From the NCBI GenBank assembly GCA_001898165.1, contig MKTD01000031.1, positions 1-64,000 of the forward strand: a stretch of 64,000 bases of DNA, read 5' to 3'. A program made the position numbers and the translations under genes. Shown one piece after another: positions 1 to 7,256 of this stretch. The notes beneath the pieces were generated by a model. That model saw only the letters and a program-made list of their open reading frames with translations, made no database searches and was not told the origin of the DNA. Source of the DNA: Bacteroidia bacterium 43-41. Lineage in GTDB: Bacteria > Bacteroidota > Bacteroidia > Bacteroidales > Dysgonomonadaceae. Positions within the stretch are counted from its first letter, which is position 1. The number at the start of each line of letters is the position of its first letter.

Positions 1-20
1 TGTTTTCTTGTCTTTTTCAT
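1..20 (-). CDS. Start of a leftward gene cut by the window edge
   Basis: On the minus strand an ATG at position 20 opens a frame reading MKKTRK before the window ends. The lysine/arginine-rich opening would suit the start of a signal peptide or a small basic protein, but six codons cannot identify it. Two leftward promoter boxes inside a tandem repeat lie 72 and 149 bases upstream, which supports a real leftward gene here. The function is unknown. Confidence 0.35.
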
Positions 21-81
21 ATCACAAAATTAAGCATTTATTTTGGCTTAACCTGTTGTCCTAATTCTTGGGTATATTATA

Positions 82-201
82 TTCCGAATACCAAAGATAC
101 TAATTATTGAAAGCAATTCACAACCCAAGACAAAGGCCACCTGATGCATTATAGGTTGTTCCGAATACCAAAGATACTAATTACTGAAAGGAATTCACAA
201 C
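82..201. repeat. Tandem 43-bp direct repeat carrying leftward promoter boxes
   Basis: Positions 82-124 and 159-201 are near-identical 43-bp copies (two mismatches), offset by 77 bp. Each contains CAAAGATA (92-99 and 169-176), which on the minus strand is TATCTTTG, a Bacteroidota -7 box. The start of a third copy (TTGTTCCGAA) recurs near 233. The duplication therefore gives two leftward promoters in front of the gene that runs off the left end. Confidence 0.7.
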
Positions 202-279
202 AATTCAAAGAATCCGAATTTCAATCGCTCGGTTGTTCCGAAACGACTCACCAATAAAACCGAGTGTTTGAAAAAGAAG

Positions 280-287
280 TACCTTTG
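280..287 (+). promoter_or_regulatory. Bacteroidota -7 box upstream of the small membrane protein
   Basis: TACCTTTG fits TAnnTTTG and lies 14 bases before the ATG at 302. No well-spaced -33 TTTG is obvious. Confidence 0.5.
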
Positions 288-301
288 TAAAAAAATATAC
301 T

Positions 302-541
302 ATGTGGGCAATACTAATTATCATCGTCCTGTCGGCACTCGTGCTTTTCAACCTGATACGAATCATGATATTCGGAAAAAGCATTATTAAACCCGACTTC
401 GAGCGCGTTGACGAAATATTTTCCCGAAAAACAGGTTTTACCTCCCAATGGAACACCTGGTATGGGAAATCAATATACTATATTTTACTTACCGGATTAA
501 TTATAGTAACCTTAATACTTATCTATGCAATGATCTCCTGA
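302..541 (+). CDS. Small two-helix membrane protein, unknown function
   Basis: This 79-residue protein has one hydrophobic helix at about residues 2-22 (before RIMIFGKSIIKPDF) and a second at about 59-78. A soluble loop of roughly 35 residues, containing several charged and aromatic residues, lies between them. The topology suggests a small inner-membrane protein with both ends on the same side. I recognise no family. A TAnnTTTG box sits just upstream and the gene stands alone between the leftward gene at the window edge and a convergent UPF0158 gene. An overlapping antisense frame (205-456) has no independent support. Confidence 0.6.
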   Translation: MWAILIIIVLSALVLFNLIRIMIFGKSIIKPDFERVDEIFSRKTGFTSQWNTWYGKSIYYILLTGLIIVTLILIYAMIS

Positions 542-679
542 TTACAACACAGGATACTTCCAATGTTTTAACGCCGGTGTTTTGTACGGGGCATTTTATA
601 TAACAATGTCACGCGTAGATATCAAATATCAGTATGGAGACCAGGTACGCGATATATTTGGCGTTCAAAACATGAATTC

Positions 680-1267
680 CTACAAACCCAACTCCTTGAG
701 AAGCCGGGCGGCAACGAAATTCTCCAACCATTGTTGTTTAAAATCGAACCATTTCTGACGGTAATCGCTGTTGTGGATAATGTCGTTGAAATTGACAAAC
801 GGTTTGCGATTATTCAGTGCACGAATTAGCCTGTTTTGCAACTTTTCATCTTCTTTTAAACGTTCGGCAAAAGCTTCCATAATGCGAAAACCTTCGTTGG
901 AATCGGGCGGGCTAAATTCAAAATACTTATCCCAATCGAGCACTTTTATATCTTCCCAATCATAAAGGTCCAACAAGTTCTCTTTCACTTCCTTCGGATC
1001 ATCAAACAAATCAATTTCATGCAAGAGGTCTTGCGGATAAGAATCTATTTCCAACGTTTCGGGATTGAGAAAACAAACAAGCCCGGCCTCAATACTATCA
1101 GCAATTTCAACTACGCACAATTTGAACCTTTCGGGTACTCCAATCGTTTTAAAATCAAAATCTTCAACAAATTTTTCTTCAAGGAACCCGAGAACCTGTT
1201 CTAGTTTTCGCTCATCATCCTTTATCGAACGGATGACAGCAAGAATTTGATTTAAAGTGTCTGACAT
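680..1267 (-). CDS. UPF0158 family protein
   Basis: This acidic 195-residue soluble protein has no signal peptide or membrane segment. Its layout matches UPF0158: an N-terminal helical stretch, a central segment on cysteine/valine-rich strands (KLCVVEIADSIEAGLVCFLNPETLEID), an acidic middle, and a C-terminal part with the FRIMEAFAERL and RKPFVNFNDII motifs. The family occurs in many bacteria and its biochemical role is not established. The C-terminal FNDIIHNSDYRQKWFDFKQQW region is typical and looks complete. The gene is single and points away from the glycosidase cluster; the space upstream of it holds an inverted-repeat element. Confidence 0.8.
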   Translation of the reverse strand: MSDTLNQILAVIRSIKDDERKLEQVLGFLEEKFVEDFDFKTIGVPERFKLCVVEIADSIEAGLVCFLNPETLEIDSYPQDLLHEIDLFDDPKEVKENLLDLYDWEDIKVLDWDKYFEFSPPDSNEGFRIMEAFAERLKEDEKLQNRLIRALNNRKPFVNFNDIIHNSDYRQKWFDFKQQWLENFVAARLLKELGL

Positions 1268-1350
1268 AATTTTATGTTATTAATGCTTCGCTTACCCGGT
1301 ATTTGAGAATTTGGTGACGAGAAATAGTAAAGATAGGAAGAAAAATATAA

Positions 1351-1716
1351 AGAATGTGTTTTGAATTTTTTTATGTACTGTTTTATAGAAACTGTTTAAA
1401 TTTCTTACGAAAGAGGATAATAAAGATATCTTCGCCTTCAAAAAGTTTTTTTTTGTACTTTTCTTCCTTTTATTTGACTCAATAGCCCGCTATTATCGCC
1501 AAAACAAGAAAGAACTCTTCTAAAAAATAATTCTTTTTGAATAGCGAAACAAATCTAAACAATTTCTTAGTCATTTTTTGATGGATTTGGATTTTCGTTT
1601 CGCATCGTATAGCGGGCTATACGGAAGAAAGGAAAGTTCAAAGACGCGAAAAAGGGCACAAAACAGCATAAAAGAGAGAAATACAACTATAATTCGTAAA
1701 ATTCAAAACATATTCT
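1351..1716. repeat. 366-bp inverted-repeat element, MITE-like, composite
   Basis: The ends, 1351-1369 and 1698-1716, are inverted copies of AGAAT[G/A]TGTTTTGAATTTT (18 of 19 match). A nested pair of related ends, AGAAACTGTTT at 1387-1397 and AAACAATTTCT at 1557-1567, suggests one element inside another. A perfect 12-bp inverted repeat, ATAGCCCGCTAT (1482-1493) with ATAGCGGGCTAT (1609-1620), gives internal structure. The right part is repeated at 22674-22786 and the inner left part at 58551-58614. No transposase is encoded. It fills most of the 634-bp gap before the glycosidase cluster. Confidence 0.75.
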
Positions 1717-1786
1717 AAAATTCACAAAATAATTTGTATTTTTATTGCGGATTCAATTCTGTCAAATCTCTGACTGATATTCAATG

Positions 1787-1818
1787 AAATATCATTTTTC
1801 ACAGTCTAAATATCATTT
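1787..1818 (+). promoter_or_regulatory. Direct repeat upstream of the glycosidase cluster, possible activator site
   Basis: AAATATCATTT occurs at 1787-1797 and again at 1808-1818, a centre spacing of 21 bp or two helical turns. The pair lies just upstream of a TAnnTTTG box at 1847-1854. This geometry is what a dimeric regulator binding direct repeats would need. The identity of any regulator is unknown. Confidence 0.4.
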
Positions 1819-1846
1819 GCAAGAGGCAGAAGTTATGGGTAAAAGT

Positions 1847-1854
1847 TATTTTTG
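1847..1854 (+). promoter_or_regulatory. Candidate -7 box for the rhamnosidase cluster
   Basis: TATTTTTG fits TAnnTTTG and lies 47 bases before the ATG at 1902. A TTTG at 1816-1819 is farther upstream than the usual -33 spacing, so the assignment is tentative. No stronger box is visible between the inverted-repeat element and the first glycosidase gene. Confidence 0.4.
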
Positions 1855-1901
1855 TTTTTTTACTGATATCGGACATTTTGTCAAATCAAACACATTTTCG
1901 A

Positions 1902-4535
1902 ATGAAACTTATAAAACCGGTAGAAATACTCATCTGCTCACTTATTTTTTTGAGCACCTTCGGATGTTCTCAAAGCAATATTTCAAAAATTACCGATTTG
2001 AAATGTGAAAACCTGCAGGATCCTTTGGGAATAAACACCTTACATCCGCGGTTCAGCTGGAAAAACACTTCGGATAAAGAAGGAACGAACCAGACTGCAT
2101 ATCAAATACTTGTTGCCGGCAGTGTCGGCAACTTAAGTGAAGGAAAGGCCGACTTCTGGAATTCCGGAAAAATTGAATCTCCTTCAACCATTCTGGTCGA
2201 TTATCAGGGAAAGGACCTTCATTCCAGGCAATTACTCTATTGGAAAGTTCGCGTGTGGGATGAAAACAACAACGTTTCGAAATGGAGTGAAACAGGTACC
2301 TTCAGCATCGGCATACTTGATGAAAGCGATTGGGCGGCTTCCTATATTGGTTATCCGACGGAAAACGGATTTCAAAATTGTCCCCAATTCAGGAAGGTAT
2401 TTTCAATAGAAAAGGTGAATAAGGACGAATCGTATTTACTACACATCAACAGCTTAGGGTATCACGAAGTGTATATTAACGGACAAAAGGTCGGCAACGA
2501 TGTTCTCTCACCTGCAGTTTCACAATTTAACAAACGTTCGCTGGTCAATACTTACGACGTTACATCGTACGTAAAAGCGGGTGAAAATAATCTAATGATC
2601 TGGTTAGGCAGCGGCTGGTATTCAAAAGGGCTGCCGGGAGTGATTGGTGAAGGGCCGTTGGTGAAAGCTCAACTGGAAAAGATTTCGGGACAATCATCCG
2701 AAAACATAGTGGTAACCGACGACACCTGGATGGCTCGAAACAGCGAATACACCCGGATCAGCGACTGGATGTCGGGAAGATACGGTGGAGAAGAAGTCTC
2801 TGGAAACCTGGAGACACAGAACCGCCTGTTTACAGAACCAGAAAAGCTAATCTGGAATAAAGCGTCCGTTGTAGAGGTTCCAAAGCACACGGTAACACCT
2901 CAAATGGTTGAACCAAACAGAATTACAAAAGAGATCAAACCCTCTAAGATAGATAAGCTGAACGACAGCACTTTTTTAGTGGATATGGGAACAACCCTTG
3001 CCGGATGGTTCGAGATAACCTTTCCCCAATTAAAAAAGAATCAGAAAGTTGTTTTGGAGTATTCCGACCATCTGGACGAGAACGGACAATTAGTCAATCA
3101 GGGGCAAACAGATCGTTACATAGCATCGGGTAACGGCACTGAATTCTTCAAAAATAAATTCAACTATCACGGGTTCAGGTATGTGAGGATATCAAATCTT
3201 TATGAAGCGCCCAAGCCCGCCTCCATTAAAGCATACCTCATCCGCACCGATTTTGAGCCCATTTCCGGTTTTGAATGCTCCGATACCGACCTGAACCGCA
3301 TTCACGATATGGTGTCTTATACGCTGCAATGCTTGGGGTTAGGCGGTTATCTGGTGGACTGTCCGCAAATTGAAAGGTTGGGCTACGGAGGCGACGGAAA
3401 CGCTTCTACCGTTACTGCCCAAACCATGTTTAACCTTGCTCCGCTTTATAGCAACTGGCTGGATGCATGGTCGGATGTGATCAGGGAAGACGGGAGTATG
3501 CCGCATACCGCCCCCAATCCATATTCAGCCGGAGGAGGGCCATACTGGTGCGGATTCATCATATCGGCCTCGTGGCACACTTACCAGAATTATGGAGACA
3601 TCAACGTGCTGAAAAAGTATTATCCGGTTATGCAGAAATGGCTCGGATACGTTGAAAAACATAGCATTGACGGATTATTGAAACGCTGGCCCAATACGGA
3701 TTACAGAAATTGGTACTTAGGTGATTGGGCTACGCCGGACGGAGTTGGGAATCCGAATCATCTGGATGAAAGGTCGGTTGACCTGGTGAATAATTGTTAC
3801 CTGTCCGTCTGTCTCAGCCAAATAGCGGATATTGCCGGCGTTTTGGGCAAAGAAGACGATAAGAAGCTCTATTCGGAAAAGAAAACTAATCTCAATAAAG
3901 TGATTCATAACACTTTTTTTGATGAACAACGAGGGTACTATTCCACCGGATCGCAAATTGATCTTATTTTTCCAATGCTTGCCGAAGCGGTTCCACAAAA
4001 TCAACACGATAATCTGATAAAGATATTGATGGAAAGAACGGAAAAGGAAGATAACGGACACCTCAATACCGGGCTCGTCGGAATACCCGTAATGATGGAA
4101 TGGGCCACGAAAAATAATCAACCGGAATTCATCTATTCCATGCTGAAAAAGAAAACATACCCCGGATATTTGTATATGCTGGACAATGGAGCCACAACCA
4201 CTTGGGAACACTGGAACGGAGCCAGAAGCAGAATACACAATTGTTATAACGGTGTGGGACAATGGTTCTACCAATCGATTGGAGGAATCCGCCAAATCGA
4301 TGGAAAAGTCGCGTATAGCGAATTTCTTGTCGATCCACAAATCCCGGCCGGGGTAACCTGGGCCAAAACCCGGATTAACACACCCAAAGGATGGATAAGT
4401 GTTCATTGGAAAATTTTGGACAGACGCATGAAAATGGACGTGGAAGTTCCTGTTGGTTCAATCGCCAAAGTAAAGTATTCCGACGGACTAGTTGAATTGC
4501 AGAGCGGAAAACATTCCATTGAATACCCGTTGTAA
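1902..4535 (+). CDS. GH78 alpha-L-rhamnosidase, lipoprotein
   Basis: This 877-residue GH78 enzyme is expected to cleave terminal alpha-L-rhamnose. The ATG at 1902 is preferred to a TTG at 1878 because it opens directly into a lipoprotein signal ending LSTFGC. Domains in order are an Fn3-like Rha_N segment (about 30-140), a carbohydrate-binding beta domain with YHEVYINGQKVG (about 150-330), a concanavalin-like domain, an (alpha/alpha)6 catalytic barrel (about 440-790) and a C-terminal beta-sandwich. The catalytic motif DCPQIERLGYGGD gives D486, E491 (general acid position) and D498; E769 in TTTWEHW is the base position. The usual Arg before E491 is Ile here. It is the first gene of the eight-gene cluster, 12 bp ahead of the next. 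Confidence 0.93.
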   Translation: MKLIKPVEILICSLIFLSTFGCSQSNISKITDLKCENLQDPLGINTLHPRFSWKNTSDKEGTNQTAYQILVAGSVGNLSEGKADFWNSGKIESPSTILVDYQGKDLHSRQLLYWKVRVWDENNNVSKWSETGTFSIGILDESDWAASYIGYPTENGFQNCPQFRKVFSIEKVNKDESYLLHINSLGYHEVYINGQKVGNDVLSPAVSQFNKRSLVNTYDVTSYVKAGENNLMIWLGSGWYSKGLPGVIGEGPLVKAQLEKISGQSSENIVVTDDTWMARNSEYTRISDWMSGRYGGEEVSGNLETQNRLFTEPEKLIWNKASVVEVPKHTVTPQMVEPNRITKEIKPSKIDKLNDSTFLVDMGTTLAGWFEITFPQLKKNQKVVLEYSDHLDENGQLVNQGQTDRYIASGNGTEFFKNKFNYHGFRYVRISNLYEAPKPASIKAYLIRTDFEPISGFECSDTDLNRIHDMVSYTLQCLGLGGYLVDCPQIERLGYGGDGNASTVTAQTMFNLAPLYSNWLDAWSDVIREDGSMPHTAPNPYSAGGGPYWCGFIISASWHTYQNYGDINVLKKYYPVMQKWLGYVEKHSIDGLLKRWPNTDYRNWYLGDWATPDGVGNPNHLDERSVDLVNNCYLSVCLSQIADIAGVLGKEDDKKLYSEKKTNLNKVIHNTFFDEQRGYYSTGSQIDLIFPMLAEAVPQNQHDNLIKILMERTEKEDNGHLNTGLVGIPVMMEWATKNNQPEFIYSMLKKKTYPGYLYMLDNGATTTWEHWNGARSRIHNCYNGVGQWFYQSIGGIRQIDGKVAYSEFLVDPQIPAGVTWAKTRINTPKGWISVHWKILDRRMKMDVEVPVGSIAKVKYSDGLVELQSGKHSIEYPL

Positions 4536-4547
4536 AAGCTAAAAATC

Positions 4548-7241
4548 ATGAATAAAAGTAAAATCATAATCTATTTAATCTTATTTTTTACTCAATCAGG
4601 AGTTTACTCGCAAGTTACCGTAAAAAACCTGAAATGTGAGTATTTGGACAACCCTGTCGGATTAGACGAAACTCATCCCCGTTTTACCTGGCAGATGGAA
4701 TTGTATAAACCGGGAAACCATCAATTAGCATACGAATTGGCAGTAGGGACAACAGAAGCAGACGTCGTGTCAGGAAAAGGTAACGTATGGGAATCGGGTA
4801 TTGTGGACAGTTCCGTAATTCCTGTTGTTTACGGGGGCAGGGAGTTAAATCCGTTTACCCGGTATTTCTGGAGCGTGCGGGTAAAAGACGAACACGAACA
4901 ATGGTCATCGTGGTCTCAACCTCATTTTTTTGAAACCGGCATGATGAGCCAACACAGGTGGAAAGGGAAATGGATTACCGACACGTACAATTTCAACGTG
5001 AAACCGGCGGCCTATTTTCGCAGGGCTTTCAAAACGGATAAAACCGTAAGCTCGGCACGGATTTATATAGCAGCAGCGGGACTTTACGAACTATCCATCA
5101 ACGGAAAACGTATCGGAGACCACCGGCTTGACCCATCCTATACACGCTTCGACCGGCGAAACTTATACGTAACATACGATGTGACCGGCAATCTGCAAAG
5201 AGGCGAGAACGTGCTGGGCGTTCTGTTGGGGAACGGCTGGTACAACCATCAATCCACCGCTGTATGGTATTTCGACAAAGCTCCGTGGCGCGCTCGCCCG
5301 AAATTCTGTATGGACTTACACATAACCTATTCCGACGGTTCAAAAGAGGTCATCGCAACGGATGAAAGGTGGACAACCTCACAAAGCCCCGTAATCTTTA
5401 ACAGCATCTACACGGCCGAGCACTACGATGCCCGAAAAGAACAGCCCGGATGGGACACCCCTGATTTCGATGCAAAGGGCTGGAAAAGCATTTACACCAC
5501 AGGAGCTCCGTCGCAAAACATAGTGGCGCAGGCCCTGCATCCGATTCGCAACGTCAGGGAATATCAGGCGGTGAGCCTGAAAAAAATAGACGAGCAGACG
5601 TGGCTTTACGATTTTGGGCAAAACATGTCGGGAGTAACCCGAATGAAAATAAACGGGCCTCAAGGCACAACAATCCGGTTGAAACATGTGGAGCGGCTCG
5701 ACTCGGCCGGACGCGCGGACATGTCGAACATCGATGTACATTACCGGCCTACGGACGACTCCGATCCTTTTCAAACGGACATCCTTATCCTGAGCGGTAA
5801 AAAAGAAGATGAGTTCATGCCCCGTTTTAACTACAAGGGATTTCAATATGTAGAAGTAACCTCGGATAATCCATTAAATCTGTCAAAAGAAAACCTGACG
5901 GCCTATTTTATGCACAGTGATGTACCGCCGGCAGGGAAAATAAATTCTTCCAACAACACCCTTAATAAAGCCTGGCAAGCCTCCAATGCATCCTATTTAT
6001 CCAATCTGTTCGGCTATCCTACCGATTGCCCTCAACGAGAAAAAAACGGCTGGACAGGTGATGCTCATATCGCCATTGAAACAGGGTTATATAATTTTGA
6101 CGGAATCACCGTTTATGAAAAATGGCTGGCAGACCATCGCGACGAACAACAGCCCAACGGTGTGCTCCCGGCCATTATACCGTCCAGCGGATGGGGTTAC
6201 CAATGGGCAAACGGGCCGGACTGGACAAGCACCATCGCCATTATTCCCTGGAATATCTACCTTTTTTACGGCGATACCCGATTACTGGAATTGTGTTACG
6301 ACAACATCAAACGGTATGTGGATTACATCGATGAACAATACCCATCGGGCATAACCGACTGGGGACTTGGCGACTGGGTACCTGTAAAATCCACAACACC
6401 TAAAGAATACACTTCAAGCGCTTATTTTTATATTGATGCAGTTATCCTTGCCAAAACAGCTAAACTGTTTGGAAAAACGATGGATTTTGAACGATATTCC
6501 GCCCTCGCAGAGAAAATAAAATCGGCCATCAATAAGAAATTCCTCCATTACGAAACGGGAATTTATGGAAGCGGTTTGCAAACCGAATTAAGTGTGGCCT
6601 TACATTGGAATTTAGTACCCGAAGAAATCAGAAATAAAGTAGCCGACAATTTAGCACGCCGCGTGGAACAGGATAACAAACACATCGACGTGGGATTATT
6701 AGGAACTAAGACCATCTTAAACGCATTAAGCGAAAACGGATACGCACAACTGGCCTACGAGGTAGCGTCACAGGAAACTTTTCCGTCGTGGGGCTGGTGG
6801 ATAGTGAACGGAGCAACTACCTTTTACGAGAACTGGCCGCTCGATGCAGGCAGCGATATCTCGTTGAACCACATCATGTTTGGCGAAATAAATGCCTGGT
6901 ACTACAAAGCATTGGGCGGAATTTTCCCAGATGAAAGTCGGCCCGGATTTAAAAATATTATGCTTAAGCCAAACTTTGTTACGGGTTTATCCCATTTTGA
7001 AGCCTCTCACGAAAGCCCTTACGGCAATATCGTTTCCTCATGGCAGAGAAGAGGGAAAACGATAGAATATAAAGTGACGGTTCCTGCAAACAGCACCGCA
7101 ACATTGTATTTAAACGGAAAGAATATCCGGGAAAACAATAAATCTCTCGAAAAAAATCCATTGATCGAGATAGAAAAATCGGATCAGGACCGGCAGGTAT
7201 TGCATTTAAAGGCCGGCTTTTATACGTTTTCCATAAAATAG
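4548..7241 (+). CDS. GH78 alpha-L-rhamnosidase, secreted
   Basis: This 897-residue GH78 enzyme has a cleavable signal peptide ending near GVYSQ, so it is probably periplasmic. The full family layout is present: N-terminal Fn3-like segment (NPVGLDETHPRFTWQ), beta domain with YELSINGKRIGDHRLDPSYT, catalytic (alpha/alpha)6 barrel and C-terminal sandwich with SPYGNIVSSW. The motif DCPQREKNGWTGD supplies D493, E498 and D505, and E761 sits in GATTFYENW, where the usual Trp before the base Glu is Tyr. It follows the lipoprotein GH78 by 12 bp and precedes the third GH78 by 15 bp, so cotranscription is likely. Known GH78 enzymes are inverting rhamnosidases; the linkage cannot be read from sequence. 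Confidence 0.93.
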   Translation: MNKSKIIIYLILFFTQSGVYSQVTVKNLKCEYLDNPVGLDETHPRFTWQMELYKPGNHQLAYELAVGTTEADVVSGKGNVWESGIVDSSVIPVVYGGRELNPFTRYFWSVRVKDEHEQWSSWSQPHFFETGMMSQHRWKGKWITDTYNFNVKPAAYFRRAFKTDKTVSSARIYIAAAGLYELSINGKRIGDHRLDPSYTRFDRRNLYVTYDVTGNLQRGENVLGVLLGNGWYNHQSTAVWYFDKAPWRARPKFCMDLHITYSDGSKEVIATDERWTTSQSPVIFNSIYTAEHYDARKEQPGWDTPDFDAKGWKSIYTTGAPSQNIVAQALHPIRNVREYQAVSLKKIDEQTWLYDFGQNMSGVTRMKINGPQGTTIRLKHVERLDSAGRADMSNIDVHYRPTDDSDPFQTDILILSGKKEDEFMPRFNYKGFQYVEVTSDNPLNLSKENLTAYFMHSDVPPAGKINSSNNTLNKAWQASNASYLSNLFGYPTDCPQREKNGWTGDAHIAIETGLYNFDGITVYEKWLADHRDEQQPNGVLPAIIPSSGWGYQWANGPDWTSTIAIIPWNIYLFYGDTRLLELCYDNIKRYVDYIDEQYPSGITDWGLGDWVPVKSTTPKEYTSSAYFYIDAVILAKTAKLFGKTMDFERYSALAEKIKSAINKKFLHYETGIYGSGLQTELSVALHWNLVPEEIRNKVADNLARRVEQDNKHIDVGLLGTKTILNALSENGYAQLAYEVASQETFPSWGWWIVNGATTFYENWPLDAGSDISLNHIMFGEINAWYYKALGGIFPDESRPGFKNIMLKPNFVTGLSHFEASHESPYGNIVSSWQRRGKTIEYKVTVPANSTATLYLNGKNIRENNKSLEKNPLIEIEKSDQDRQVLHLKAGFYTFSIK

Positions 7242-7256
7242 ATAACATTGTTACAT

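Noticed and set aside
25-32. TAATTTTG on the minus strand as promoter of the left-edge gene
   Set aside because: It is only four bases before the ATG; the two boxes in the tandem repeat fit better.
82-201. CRISPR array from the 43-bp repeats
   Set aside because: Only two full copies with a 34-bp spacer and promoter boxes inside; no cas genes.
606-755. Short plus-strand frame starting MSRVDIKYQYGDQVRD
   Set aside because: About 50 codons, runs into the 3' end of the UPF0158 gene, no recognisable motif.
1878-1901. TTG start for the first GH78 gene
   Set aside because: ATG at 1902 opens directly into a clean lipoprotein signal; the TTG adds eight polar residues before it.
3717-4406. 229-codon antisense frame inside the first GH78 gene
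   Set aside because: It is a shadow of a strongly supported GH78 reading frame and shows no domain.
7248-7256. TTG start for the third GH78 gene
   Set aside because: ATG at 7257 is three codons downstream and starts the signal peptide.
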